From Hoplostethus atlanticus (Eukaryota > Chordata > Actinopteri > Trachichthyiformes > Trachichthyidae), in contig JAXDDX010000014.1 of assembly GCA_034670405.1 (NCBI GenBank), positions 5,341,001-5,405,000 on the forward strand: a stretch of DNA of 64,000 nt, read 5' to 3'. Every line of letters begins with the position of its first letter. Positions within the stretch are counted from its first letter, which is position 1. Positions 1 to 14,023 of this stretch are shown one piece after another. The translations under genes were made by a program, and so were the position numbers. Below the pieces are notes generated by a model that had not been told where the DNA came from, did no database searches, and saw only the letters and a list, made by a program, of their open reading frames with translations.

Positions 1-607
1 CAAAAGTGCTAAGCGAAGTCTAGAAGTGCAATGGGACTTCTTAGTCATATAATGCTGAAGTAGGGATTTTTGTAGGGACTCTTGAGTCTAAAGGATGACA
101 TCACTAGCAATAACAGAGCGGCTGGTCCTTGGGAGTTGTTTGCCACCCTAATGCCAAGCAGTTGAGTCAACCTGAAATAGCATAGGGGTGACATAACATT
201 GAGTCATCTGACAAAAGTTGTGGAACACAGTGCGTTGTTTAATATGATGTCTGTGAAGAGGAAACATCCCAAGAGAGGGAAAACATGACTCATTTTGGCT
301 GTGTGAAGAATGCATGTGGGGTGGGTTTGTATGAGTGCGTTTTATCCTAGAAATAATGTCACATCAAAACTAGACTCAAATTACTTTGAGTAACTGAGGA
401 AGCTATTGAATGGGATATAATGAGATTCTGTGTGGTGTACATAGCATGGTGCTACATGCTCACATGCTTGCTAATATTAGTCTGGCGATGACCCCCGGCA
501 GTGCAGATTCATGCACGGAAGCAAAACATCCGGACGATCAAATCCAAACAGATTAGTTCAGAACAACTGTAGACCTGAATAGGATCTAAGGTATAAAAGA
601 CATGTGC

Positions 608-658
608 TCTCGCTTTCTTTCGTTCGTTCGTTTGTTCTTTCGTTCTTTCTTTCTTTTT
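608..658. repeat. CTTT/CGTT-type tetranucleotide repeat
   Basis: Imperfect run of CTTT, CGTT and TGTT tetramers in rras2 intron 1. It is an ordinary interrupted microsatellite. Confidence 0.85.
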
Positions 659-1193
659 AGTTGGCTTTATTGGCATGATGAGAAATTCATGTGTAGCCAA
701 AGCGTTCAGTGTACTATTATCAATACTATTATCATTGTAATATTGCAGTATACATACAGAGAACATGCGTACGTACAGTAGTTCACAAGCATAATATGTA
801 TGTAAACAATAGTGCAAAAACCCCATAGTATAGCACGCTACAGTGTTTGTCAATTCAAACCATTTCTCTAGGCAGCAGATTTATCCTCCTCTCCAAGTAC
901 TTAGGGTACTTTTTGTTCCTGAGAGAGGGCAGAAAAATCAGATATCAACATTTGGAATTTATTGAAATAAATGTTTTCTTATGTTAGAGTTCTTCTTTCT
1001 TTTAAAATGCTTTATTTTGAGGTAGCTTGCCAGTTGAAACTTCCGATTTAATGGTGAGTAGCATTGTTCTTTTTTCTATTTCATACCTCCAATTTTCAGT
1101 GTATCTCTGTTTCACTATGGTGTCAAGCTGTTTTATGGTATCTGAAAGTTGCTGAACCAGTTGACCAGGAGGGTATTTTTCTTCTTCTCCCTC

Positions 1194-1218
1194 CTCTCTC
1201 TCTCTCTCTCTCTCTCTC
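1194..1218. repeat. (CT)n microsatellite
   Basis: Uninterrupted CT dinucleotides of about 25 bases, within a longer pyrimidine-rich stretch. Confidence 0.9.
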
Positions 1219-1481
1219 CTCTCTGTCTCACACACTTACTCCCTTTCCACTTCTCTCACATTTTCTCTAGCATGGTTTTGATTACTAAGATATGAGGTCA
1301 TTGAGCAGGAATGTTGCCCTAAGTAGTAATTGAACTGAATAAACATATATTATGAGGGCAGGCCTTCGGGGCATGTGGAGGCAAGGTGCTGTAATGGTGC
1401 TGGCGGTGGGGGATGTTTCAAGTGTGTTTCTCAGAAACAAACACAGGTGGTTAGACAAAGTTCATTCAAACTGTGTGTTTC

Positions 1482-1523
1482 TGTGTGTGTGTGTGTGTGT
1501 GTGTGCGTGTGTGTGTGTGTGTG
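1482..1523. repeat. (GT)n microsatellite
   Basis: About 42 bases of GT repeat with one GC interruption, in rras2 intron 1. Confidence 0.92.
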
Positions 1524-1763
1524 GGCACATGCTTTAGTTTGAAAGATTGTTTCTCAGCACACAGCATACTTTCAGCCTATTTTTGGATACAGGCAGTTTT
1601 GTAACGTTCTATCTGGCTTGGTGATGCAGTATGTCACATGCCTGACTGCAAACAGTTCCATTTTTAATTCCCGTTGGTGTTTCTTTTCCTGTAAGGGAAT
1701 TAGTAACTACACATATAACGTAAGACGGAACCATATGACATTAAGCTCTATTTTAGTGAAGTG

Positions 1764-1792
1764 GTGTGTGTGTGTGTGTGTGTGTGTGCGTG
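1764..1792. repeat. (GT)n microsatellite
   Basis: About 29 bases of GT repeat with a terminal CG interruption. Confidence 0.9.
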
Positions 1793-3980
1793 TCAAATGC
1801 CTGTTTGGGCAGGTGACGAGAGCACATTGTTTGTTCAGCTCTCCAGGAGGGTCACCTGTTGATTTCTCACAAAGCTGGCTGCTTGACCGTGAACCGCTCT
1901 GAGAACAGAGGAGCCCTTCAGTGGTTGTCACAAGTTTGTAAAATAAAAAAAAAAGATTGCACTAAGGATTTATAAAAAAAAAAAAAAAAAAGAAACAACC
2001 CAAATGTTATTTTTAAAGATGCAGTAGATAAATATTCAACACTAGAGAACACCTAGAGAAAAAAACGGGTTGCTGAAAATTGGCAAACACATCAGCTGAC
2101 ACAAATTATTCATGGCACACATCTCCCCAGACCTTTTCCTTAATGGTTACAAAGTCAGTGTTTTTAAAAGTGTCTGACAACTGAATCATCATTCAAGAGA
2201 ACTCAAACAAAGATGCATTTGTTTTGAATTACGCACTTCTCCAAACAAAAGATAACTATGTATATCATAGCTGAAAAACAAAATACTCTTGGTCATCAGA
2301 AATCCTCAAAATCCATTATTGCATTTGCATTAACATGTCTGAGTTTCCTCCAGTGATAAATCAAACAGAACGTCAAAAAGAGATCTTACAAATTGTGGAA
2401 AATAACACTCAGTGTCACCTTTCCTCATTCTGCCTGAGTTCCTCTTCCCCACCACTACCCTCCACCCACATCTGAGTCTTGTGTGCAAGTCTGCTGTGCT
2501 TACACACTAGGTCTACTGTGAATAGCTTCCATTAGTATCTCACTGGCTTTCAGAAATGAAGGCATCAACAGGCCTGAAACTATCAACAATGCATTTTGTA
2601 TTCTCTTTTGTAGCTCTCCTTCTTCCCTGCACTTCTTTCACTTTCTCTTTTCCGCATGCCAAAAGTGAAAGTGTATATATATATATTGACTTCCATACGT
2701 CTTAAAGCGTCCGACTTTGAATGAACTATGTCACATCAAACTGTAACCATGGTTATAAATGAAGTTTTGTGGGACCAATCAGGTTTGAATCCTGTGGCTG
2801 GTGCCTGTGTAGCCGTGGAGCGACGGGTTCGTCATGTACCGAGTCCGAGATCATTCTCTATTGATGTGTCAACAGACATCTGTATGGAGTCACGTTTCTG
2901 AAATATCTGATGTTTTTTTTTCCCCACTGAAAGTCGGCATATCACAGAGACAATGGTGGGAAGTAGATTACAGCATTCTATTATTTTATTGGATAGCACA
3001 CAGTAGAGAAGGACATTAACTTGGTTACGGTGAGTACATGGTGTGTACGTTCGCTTACTGGCCTGCCAGGATACCTCTGGTCTTATATGGAGGACTGTGT
3101 CCCTGTTCCTCAGGTCATTTATCAGAATCCAGGGCCGACCATAGGAATGTCCATGTGAAAGAGAGTCCAGGATCTGTGTGGACACAGATCACCACCAATG
3201 TGCATGAAGTGGGAAAGCTCCAGAGACCAGTAGGTCATCCCATTTGCTCATAACACATAAGGAAGTAATGAGCATCTAGAGATCAGGGTCTAATCTACCT
3301 TCAGCAATAGCAGGAAAGACCTAGCAAAGACATTGTTATTATCAGAATTTAAGTTCCTTTGCAGTGAGATTCTCATACATTTTGATTATCTCAAATATGA
3401 TAACGTGTTTGTGTGGGTCTGTAAAATAGTAAAGAGGCAAATTTGGCATCTGTGAGGGACAAATAAGACAGCAGATTTACTGTTACACTCTAGACACCAA
3501 GCCATTCTTGAGTTCCCTCTCATATTGTATAAAAAAATGTTCTTTGCAAAGCCTGTGTTGACTAATATACACACACGCACACGCATGCATGCGGACACAC
3601 ACACACATGCATGCACCTTTTAAAACAGGCTTGTGGGTGATATCTCTCACCTTTTCCCCTTGACCATACGACATGTGTGTTTTATGGCGTACCAAAATAG
3701 TTCTTCTTGTTTCGTGTCATTTGCTGTGTACTATACGATTATGAAAATGGCGACTGTAGTCACTCACTGTTCCTGAAAATTCAGAGCAGCTATGTTACTG
3801 TTTATACAATCACTACCTTGTTCCTAAGAACAGGAACATATCAGATTATTATTCTCTGACCTGGGGCTATGCCACATGTAATATTTGGAAGGGGGAACAT
3901 GTGACTCCTGTCGTCAATTACCTGTTTTCCTGGCATCATCATTTTACTAGCCTAATTACTGATAAGTCATGGTGCATTGT

Positions 3981-4007
3981 TTGTCTGTCTGTCTGTCTGT
4001 CTGTCTG
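3981..4007. repeat. (TGTC)n microsatellite
   Basis: About six tandem TGTC/TCTG units, ending in TGATGG. Confidence 0.9.
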
Positions 4008-4526
4008 ATGGTGTCCAATGAGTACTGTTGATATAATGTTAAACATCTATTGAACAGCGTACGTTCTGCCAGCCCAGCCAGGCTGCATAGTTGAGCTGTT
4101 TCAGGTGGTTTGTTACGTACTTTTAGAAACTAGAGAGCCAAAACTTATTTGGGAGGGGAGACTTTCTTTGTGGAATGTATGTGTGGACATTTTCATCTTT
4201 GTGAGATCTATATTATAGCTATTTGTATTAGTTATTAAGTTGTTATTTTTTCCCTCTACACGGAAAAGCAGGTAATCAGGGGAAGCATCGTTGTCGTCTA
4301 TAGTGGCAGGCAAATCGTAATGTCAACCTTTAATTCTCTGGAGATCGCAACATTAATCATCACCAGTTTGCCAGGCCAGTCTTCTTGGCAGTGGCCAAGT
4401 GGCCTTCTAGCCTAATTGTGAAGTTATGTTGATGATGCAGCAGGACTTGAAGTTTGTTGCAGACAAAGTGTTTTTGTTGTCAGCCAAAAAAGTCAAATCC
4501 AAATCCATCCTGTTAATGCAGTGCCT

Positions 4527-4636
4527 TATTTATTTATTCATTTATGTTCACTATTATTTATTTGTTTTATATTATTTATATGTATTTACGGATTTCTATG
4601 CATTTTATTTTTCACATTTATTAATTTATTTTTAAT
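4527..4636. repeat. AT-rich TTTA-type low-complexity block
   Basis: Degenerate TTTA/TATTT repeats over about 110 bases. The open frame crossing it is compositionally biased and not a gene. Confidence 0.7.
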
Positions 4637-5094
4637 TATGGTCAATTCTGTCCTCCATATAAAATAACCACTTTGTCATTGTTTTCAGCGAGTTCATGTT
4701 CAGAAGTGTAGACCTGTAGACTTGGCCAGTGCCACAATGATAAGATGTTGGACAATGTAATAGCGTGTGATGGAAGGTTTCTGCCCCGTCTCCTCAGCCT
4801 GTCTCAGATTTCACCTCGGAGACACTTTTCCTGCATATGCATTTGTGCTGTTTATGTATAAAACATTGAGGGATTTGACTGAAGAGTGATAATGCAGGTA
4901 GGCCTATGGAAGCAGGCTTCAGGCCCAGTAAGTCACCGTGTAAGCCATCTGGGGGTGGTAGTGGGGGATCAATCATTGTTCTCAAAAAGCTAGTTGAGCT
5001 ATTGCACTTAATCAATCACAGAAACAATAAAATCTGACAAAAAAATATACAAATAACCAGAGCTGCACAGGCTGTTCTGACAGAGCCACACCTG

Positions 5095-5185
5095 TTTTTT
5101 CGGTGTAGTGGTAGCCTTTCCGTCTGCTCCTACTACTACTGTTGAGGTGTCCTTGAGCAAGGTGCTTAACCCTCAGTTGTTCTAT
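5095..5185 (+). repeat. Fish SINE/LINE-like fragment
   Basis: The stretch containing GTGTCCTTGAGCAAGGTGC followed by TTAACCCTC resembles a motif dispersed in many teleost interspersed repeats. Only a short scrap is present, without clear ends or target duplications. The assignment rests on recalled motif similarity, not a search. Confidence 0.45.
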
Positions 5186-8100
5186 GGAGCTGCTCAGCGG
5201 CCAATTAGCAGGGAGCAGGGAGTTGCTGAAAAAGAGCATGTGTACTCAGTCAACTATTCTTGTGTAAAGATAGGTAAAAAAAACAAACCTGGTTGTGGGA
5301 GTAGGGTTTTACCACTACCACTATTGTGGCGTGTACCATCTAAAATGAAAAGAAAACTGGTGGTAGTAGCGTGTGTTTTGCAAATTGTCGTTGGAAGGGA
5401 ACAGTAGGAGGGGCAGCACAGAGGCTCACGCTCCAGAGTGCGATCATTTGGTTCCATTTTGCGAGTCTTTTTTCCAATACTGCCACTTAGGCTACTTTTT
5501 TTCTTGGGTCGCACTGTGACTAAGACCCAGCCAAGTCTCTGAAAGGCATTAAAGAACGATAAAGGCTATTTCAGATAAAGGCTGAGAATTAACTTAATGA
5601 ATTGAGATAGTTGTAAACTCTCCAGCACTGAATGATGGCAAACAGAAAATGTGGTATAAAGAGGATTTTATCTCTTCATCATTATCATTAGCTCTTGTTT
5701 TTTCAATCGATACAGCACAATGACACAATTTGGCACAACATCCATTTCAATTGGCAACATATTTCAATAGATGAATTACTTTGTGTGACGAATATTGGTG
5801 CCACCAATTTATCTGCTCATGTTGGGCGCACCAGTGCCAGCAGTGGAAAGATAGTCTGGGCATGGTAATAAAAGGTTAAAAGAATTCAGGTTCATTTTTG
5901 TTTTATTTCTGTTAGTTCTGTTTTTTTAATTTTTTTTATCTATGTCTACCTTTCCTGCTCTACTTTCAGTTCATCACAAAGTTTTTCAAGATTAGTTTCA
6001 GTCCTAGTTCAGTGTTTCCCACGGGTTGTTTACTTCAGTGGTGTAGGGGTGGGGGTAATTTCATCATTCAACATTATTCAAAAAACATTATAAAAGAAAA
6101 TTCTACTGTAATGTGTCACCTCGTCTATACATGTCTATGAAGAAAGATATCTTCAATGGCCATTTTCTGAAAATGACATCCTCCCCTAACACCCGACCTG
6201 TCGCCCCTCCCAACTTTCCCTGAATGTATATCCAACAAATTTCAAGTGAAAATACTTTTTTCCCCCAGCATGCATAGATTGTTATTCTGCCAAATGTGCC
6301 TTTAACATTTTTAAAAAAATAAGTTACCATCTACACATTAAATAAAAATTTGAAAGTATGCTATGGTACAAATTTGTGCATTTTATTATAAGGTATGGAT
6401 ACACTTGCACATTTTAATGACAAAATTATCAAAAGTCATGATACAAAAATGTGAAATTTGATGTGCATTTTGAATTAGTAAGGTTTCACTCTGATAGGAG
6501 AATTTCCCTTATTCACCTGTGATATCCCCCTTAATCTAGTGATCCTTGTTACCAGTCACTAGTCCTCAAACCAGTCATCCAGACAGAGAGGGCAGTGGGT
6601 TCATCAGTGTTGTCTTTGGTGATCCTTCTCTATTCACCCATCTGCCCGTTTCAGAATAACTGGTCGCGGTATCATGTCTCGCATCTAAGAGTCATATAAC
6701 AACAACACTGGCTATGGGAAACTGTCATGCTGGTATAATTTCATTAGCCCTCTCCCACCGCCTGCTAGCATTTCTCATTTCATTGTCCTGACCTTTTTAT
6801 GTGACTAGCATATATTTAATCAGCATACGGCTTATGTCAATGTTCATCGGTTTTGTGAGGAAATCAAAGTATGTTGATGTTATTGTTGTGGATTTTACAC
6901 TTTAAATTAAAATAGAAGTACTTGGGACCTCTACGGATTCCTCTGCCGTACCCCTGTAGGAGAAACCTTTTTGGTGCAAAAAGAACCCCATGAACGGTTC
7001 TATTTATACGTGTGTGCTTGTCCCTGATGCCTGGCTCTGTGCTGCCTGCCAGGCAGCTGGTGGACAGTTGGCACGCTTCATGCAGGCAGTGTCCAGAGGC
7101 CTGTGGGGCACCTGCTGTCCATCAGGGGGAGGTGAGGCATGGAATGGGACAACCCTTCAACAGGTGACAGTACAGCATGAATGGCTGTCCAAATGTGCTG
7201 ACGACAATGGGCAAGTGTGGCTTGGCTTCCTTATATCCCTAACAAATGTGGTACTGAGTCTTTAAGATATTAGGGCCGTAATCAGAGTGGCTGGTAGGAG
7301 AGATGCACGTAGGAATAGTGACACAGCTGTTGTATGACTGATCTAAAAGATGCAGCCACTGTATGTGGCTCTGTAACCTCAGCACCAGTTGGTGTCAACA
7401 AACACAATACAGTTGTAGAATGTTAAATTGGCACAAGCCAGTGCACACCAAGTCAACAGCTGCCCAACAAGTGTGGTTGGTATGTCTAACCAAAACATTG
7501 TCCTTGATCCTGCTTCTTTAGATGCCAGTTAAAGCGCTGTGGTGCTCAGTCCCCCACACACACCAAAGAAACTGGCCTCCTTGTCAATCTAGCAAGTTGT
7601 TTTTGGATTTGACTGTTATACTCAGTTCTTTGTTTGATTCAGCACTGCAGTCAATATCTTTTTTGTTTTCTTACAAGGAATTGCTTGTCATAGTGAAGTG
7701 TATTACTTTTCATTACAACACTCGATTTATTTAACGATGCAAAAGGACTTTTGATGATGGCCTGCTGGGCAGGAAGGCAGGCAGCAACTTCCAGAGAGAG
7801 AAGGGGAGAGATGTCCATTAGGTCTTATTTATGAGGAGCTGCCTGCTGAAGTAAAAACATTTCTGCTGTGTTGTGTGACTGCTGGCCTAAAACGGTAATG
7901 GTGCTGTGTATCTGACATGTTGCCAGTGAGAGGCCCCATTCCCTCTGACATATCACCCCATGCTCAGGACTACAATCTGCAGCAGAATACTCTGGTAAAG
8001 AAACACACTCAGCAGTTGTACCAGAGGGGAGAGGGGAGATGGAGGAGAAAATGAACACATTCCTGGAGGTGTTGTACAGTACAATCAGTAACCAGTCTTC

Positions 8101-10028
8101 TTAGAGGAGGGGGGGGCGGGTTGATCATTTCAGTAGCCTACAATAGTATAGGTGTGACAGTATTTGAAGTAGTTAGTAATAGCAAAAATGCAAAGCTGCA
8201 AAGTTTTTTGTGGGTTGACATGATGTTCAAGTGTATCTGAAGGAGTGGAATAGCCACAATGAGAGTGTGATTGGGTTATTAATTATGAAACTCATAGTCA
8301 TCCTAACTGGTAAACCAACACTTTGTGAAGGGGTTGGGTCTTCCTCTAACTCTTTTCAACACCAATCAGCTACCCATCATTTGATCGGGCATACGGTTCT
8401 CCAGAAAACCATCGACTATAATCATGACAACAAACTCCATTCAGGCACAGTGGTTTCTCTGTCCAAACAGCCACTGCAGTAGCTGGTGTCCTCCCTTCAA
8501 GCAGCCACAGTAATGCTTTGTTGATTAGTACTTCTGCACGAGGATGAATAGAGGAGGAAGAATCTAATGAACACTGTCACTTTGTTGTAACGTATAACAG
8601 AAATACAGGCACTAATTCCTGAATAGGTGGGTCACTACGAGGCTTGAGACTGTCAATATATCGTAGTATTTCAAGAGTTAGCAAGAGGACTTTGAATGAA
8701 TTGGGGTGTCATCTGGTTCACATGATAATCCTTGATTCCTGTGCGAAACTATAGGAACTTCACAGATATTTTCCATATTTATTCCACTCTTGATTTGTAT
8801 AGGTTTTGATACAGTGTCACAAGGGCCAAAGTTTTCCCACCTCCATAAAAGCAGTCATTGATGAAGATTCACCAGAGCAGAATGCAGTCAGGGGGCTTAC
8901 CACGTCTAAAGAGAATGACTCTTATAATAATAAGTCTTTATTTTCTGTCCCTCACAGCAAAACTAGGAAGGGCCATAGAGAAGGCTACATCAATAACCCC
9001 TCAATGACTGGGCTTAGGGTAGGCTTAATGCTGGGAAGGGGGACATTAGTGATGTCACATGATTGGCTGGAACAATAAGGGTGGTTCACACAGCTCTCGG
9101 TCTGCGTGTTATGTTGTCTAATCAGTCAGTGGCCCTTTACAGTATTTACACAAGTCCCAAAATATAATAAAAATAACTATTTCTCAAATGGACATAGAGA
9201 ATAGTTTGTGGTGTGACCACTATGTAGCAAACGGGTTACATTGGCTGGTTGCTTTGAGCCCAGTGATCTCGAAAAAGGCCTTTAAATGGCATCTCTTTGA
9301 TTGTTCGCCTTTGAGTGGGTTCAAAAGTGGTCAGAGTCCAGCACACATTGATATTTAGTAGGGTGATTGAAGTCTTAATGCCAAAGAGGGTAGAGGAGAG
9401 CAGGGGGTAGACAAAGGCAGGAGTGGGCCTACTCGGCGGGACATTCATCCTCTGCTTTATACTCGACGTGATTTCTGCCCACAACTGTGCAGCCTGGCGG
9501 GTCAGTCGGGGCATTCAGCACATAACCTTTTTTATTATAAATGATCAGTATGTCCAACATAGTGGCGATGGCGGTTCTAACTTGCCTTTTAATTTTGTAT
9601 GATCAGTGGCAACCTAATGATCAGGGATCTCCGTGTCCCAACTGGTGACTGTGTGGTGTCAGGATCTGCATGTCCACACAGGTGAGGTCAGGGTACTGTG
9701 ATGGATTTGAGTGTTGGGAGCTGAGGGTTTTGTCCGGTGAGGTGGTGAGTTTGACTGGCGTGTTTGCATCTAAGGAGAAGGCGTTGATCAAGGGGACAGA
9801 GTATTGATCTGTTGGGCATTAGGAGGAAGAACGGCTGTAGGAGCACGGTTCATTTCATTCAGCATCAGCGGTACACCCAAGCTGCTTTCTGTAAGTGTAA
9901 ACATTCAATGAAAGTGTAATTACTGACAATGTTAAAGCATGGAGTATGACCATTCTGCTTTACAGTGGTGGGGGACGAGTTTGGAAACGGCCAGTGTCAA
10001 TCACAACTTTGTGTTGTTCTCAAATGAT

Positions 10029-10161
10029 ATTACATTACAGTCATTTAGCAGACGCTTTTATCCAAAGCGACTTACAACAGGTGATAGTTGACACTATGTG
10101 GGGATCGAACCCATGACCCTGAGACTGAGAGTCTCATGCTCTACTGACTGAGCTGCCTGCA
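10029..10161 (-). mobile_element. tRNA-derived SINE with L2-type tail
   Basis: Read on the - strand, the head (about 10161 to 10095) looks like a lysine-type tRNA: a D-arm-like GCTCAGTCAGTAGAGCATGA, an anticodon stem TGAGA/TCTCA with loop CTCTCAG, and a B box GGGTTCGATCC. It is followed after a short linker by the tail seen in fish L2-like LINEs (GTCGCTTTGGATAAAAGCG, then TCTGCTAAATGACTGTAAT). Head plus tail marks a SINE that would borrow LINE machinery. The acceptor stem does not pair convincingly, so it is not a working tRNA gene. The same tail occurs at the L2-like pieces at 24.2 and 26.5 kb. Confidence 0.8.
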
Positions 10162-10802
10162 GCAGAGAGTACTGTGTTAAATGTTTCCCCAGCTTAAAGA
10201 GAATGGTCCCCAGTGTCCCTTTAAGGCGGTGGACACATTGTGTGTGCTCTTTCTCTCCGTGTGTATTAGGTATTGAATAATTGACCTTTCTGGTTTGCAT
10301 GAGCTCATGGGAAAAGTGGGTGTTTCCACAGGAAGTTAATGCCTTTCCCTCCCCTCTCTTTCTCTTGTTCTCCCTACCCTTGTTTTAGATTTCTCTCTCT
10401 CCCTCAAGTCCTTCACTCATGACAAAATTCACACTCTTTTATTTTGTTATTTGTTTTTCACTATTATATGTATTCTATGTATTTCAGGAATGAGAGGGAA
10501 AGCAGTGATTGAGAAGTATAGACCGTATAAAGATGCAATCCATGTGTTTGACATTAACCTTTTGATGGTGTCTATTTGATTGCCGACAGCTGCTCAGGGT
10601 CCGGCCAGCCCCAGAGGTTCAGCAGAGGTTAAACCTGGAGGGTTGGGGAACAGGAAGTGATGCGCAGATGCCCCCGATCAAATTCCTTTTCTCAAAGGAG
10701 TGTCCCATGTTAGATGGCTTTGGTGTGTAGAGCAATTGGTAATCAATAAAAGTCTGACCTAGACACAAATGTTTTCACTGGACTAGAAGGTATAATGGAA
10801 GC

Positions 10803-10837
10803 TACACACCAAAGTACACACCAAAGTACACACCAAG
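10803..10837. repeat. 12-bp tandem repeat, three units
   Basis: Three head-to-tail copies of TACACACCAAAG, the last with AAGG. Short intronic minisatellite. Confidence 0.9.
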
Positions 10838-13055
10838 GGCTTGTAATCAATGGAATTTGACCTAATTTATTTGACCTCTAATTTGACCTCTTCTATTTTA
10901 GAGGGCTTAGTTTACGCTGAAGGGTATCTATGTAGTGATAACTCGGTATCAGTGTATTTTCCCCAGCTACCAGAGATTGTTCACTTTGAATCATCGATTT
11001 GAATTGCAGTTAACACTTGACACGGAGAGACTGCCACCATCACTTCCAATAAAATACACCATTCCTAGGCTGTGACGATGGAGGAAACCCAGTGGATCCA
11101 GACTGTCTGGCATTGAAATTGCTTCACTTGGCACTGTGCAGGGACTTGGGACTTGGGTCTTACGAATGGCAGGCCTCACCTGTCAGCTGTTCCCTGACCC
11201 ACCCCCACCCTACCTCTCTCCATCCTCTTGGTGCTGAAGTCTGGGTCCCAGCCAGGGGTCTGTATTGCTCTGTCAGCAGAACTAAGAGCAAGCGGGGACC
11301 AGATTGGTCAAGTTTAGGAGAGAAAAGAGATGGGGGGGTTTGTGGTGACGGGGGTTGGGTAGGGTGAGGAGGTAGGAGAATATTATAATGTTGCAGCTGT
11401 TGTTCCTAGGATAATATCATTTTATGGCATTAAATCTACATTTTCTAATTAAAGAAGAACTCGTGATTTTGAAGTCAAGGTCCTATGAATCGTCATAGGG
11501 CATTGGGGGCATGTACAGAAGGTAATTACCTCCTTACTGTGTTGATGACTATTTGTTTTAGCTCAGCGTGCCCTCCCATTATTATAATCTACCAGGCAGG
11601 CATACCATGTCCCCTCAACTATGTGTGTTTTTGTTAATTACTCACTGAGGGATTTTTGTTGTGAAAAACCACTTCATCTGTGGTGCAGCTGAATCTGTGC
11701 TTATGTGCATGGTGTAGTTAACTGATACTATATCAGCTAACAGTCAGAGAGGCTGCTCTAACCAAACAAGTAGGATAACACACTGAGATAGAAAGGGATC
11801 TATATATAGTGGTAAAGTTGTTTCTGTGGAAAGGAAGTGGGTGCATACTAACTAGTGCAAGCATGGTGTTTATTACATGCCTACACATATCACACCCATT
11901 CTTGCATTCCTTTTGGTGGTGATGAAGCTGGCAACAAAGATCTGTTGCCTTTATATATCAGGACTAAACAGCAGTCAGGTAGTGTATGCACTTCCACAAC
12001 TTGTCCAAATGCTTGGAAGAAATCTGAAAGAAAAAGAAAAAAAAGACTGTTAAGTGTTAGGGCAATGAAATAGACAGATGGTTGCACACTGGTTTGATGC
12101 TCTCGTTGTGATTTACTCAGCATGTTTTGTCCAAATCTGTTCTTAACTGACAACATCTTAACCGCATAACCGACAGTAGATTTTTGGCAGTTTTGGTCAA
12201 AATGTTTCTGAATAAAGAGAACATCAAGCCACTGTGGTAGGTTTTTATATCTTTTTCATCGTGTCACAGGACTCTTGGACTCTGTTTTCTGTGGAAGCCC
12301 AAGTGATGGCTCCTCTGTGTTTCACAAGCATACAGATACAGAACAGCACAGCACAAAAAAAGCTGTGCTGCAGCTGAGAATCATCCACTGACCCTCTTTT
12401 CATGGTGAACAGGCCTCTAATGTTTTCCTGGTGTGACTGTGAATTTTCTGTGTGTGGGTGGAGGGCTGGGACGTGTAGTTGGAATGCTGGAGGGGAACTG
12501 AGTGACAGGGTTGGACTTCAGTAGGTAGGTGGGGTTGGGGAACATGTCCTCCGTGACATCACCACCACCCGAGGGCTTGGCTGGGCCAGCTGCCCTGGTG
12601 CAGAGGTGGAGTTTCCTTCCTGCAGAGCTGTGAGTGCGGCCTGCTCGGTGGAGCAGGGAGGCCCGTAACTGAGAGGGATGACTGACCCACCTCGCCACCA
12701 ACAGTTAAACTGTACTGAAACTTAGTTCTGCAGAGTCTTTGATTTCTCTACCACTATTGCCAAACATATCCCTGGCTCCTCAGCTCACAAACACACACAG
12801 TGGTGGTCATCAGCACTGACCTAATGATGGTCATATGGAGCTGAAGCTTGTGTTTTTTACCATCACTCCTAGCTTTGTGCTAAGTGTCATACTATGGGGG
12901 TGTCTCTGTTTGTTTAAGTAGGAATCAACCAAGTTACTTCATCTGAGAGGGGAATGTTTGCCTTTCTGGAGTGTTAAACAGCCAGTGTATTTATCTCCCG
13001 CTATGTTGAGGTGAGACTGAAGGTCAGCGCCCTGCTAGCACACACAGGCCACTAC

Positions 13056-13058
<3 letters not shown>

Positions 13059-13096
<38 letters not shown>
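13059..13096. repeat. (GT)n microsatellite
   Basis: About 38 bases of pure GT repeat in rras2 intron 1. Confidence 0.93.
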
Positions 13097-13098
<2 letters not shown>

Positions 13099-13786
13099 AG
13101 ACCAAACCACACTCACCCCTTAAGAATTGAGCTATACTACTGACCCTACCGAATGGTGTCAACTGTTTGCACATGACAACTGTCCAATGTTTTCATGGAA
13201 ACAGGTTCAGAATTCACTCACTCATTCACTCAATTACCTTTGCTATAGAGACAGCGCAGCAGTCCCAGTACGGACATTGACCTCCCAGCGTGGTCTTGCT
13301 GCTGGGGGGGCAGCCCTACATGACGCACACCACAGTGGTGGTCATCCTGATTAATATGAGCCTGTGATGGCGATGACGTCGAGGAATAATATTGGGATTT
13401 GTCACACATATTTCTGGACATGAGTCATGCTGGCTTATGTCACATATTTCTTGTACAGTCTTCCTGAGTCATGATGCACTCACTCACCTCGCCTGTCGCT
13501 CTAACGCTGCCTAGCCGCAGCCCTGCCAGCCCAGACTATAGCTCAGTTAGCACTGGCTCTGGTGCTGCTGGCACTGCAGAACAGCCTCATCCATCACAGG
13601 AAACGTCTCTGAGCGAATCAGCTTGGGCCAGAAGAAAGTAGAGCTACGCTATCCATGCATGTAGAGAGCGGGGAGAAAGAGGCAGAGGAGTGTGGTGTTT
13701 CACTGCGGCTGCCTGAGGTTGGCAGAATTGGAATAAGAGGTTGACGGGAAGCTGAAGTCACGTGCTCAGCTGAGGCTGGGAGCAAT

Positions 13787-14023
<237 letters not shown>

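Noticed and set aside
6990..7265. 91-codon + strand frame in rras2 intron 1
   Set aside because: Cys/Trp-rich but without recognisable domain, and no flanking splice signals consistent with rras2.
10095..10161. Possible lysine/glutamate tRNA gene on the - strand
   Set aside because: B box and anticodon arm look good, but the acceptor stem does not pair and a LINE-type tail follows, so it is a SINE head.
12417..12701. 94-codon - strand frame in a GC-richer patch
   Set aside because: No motif or start context support; local GC content alone explains the open frame.
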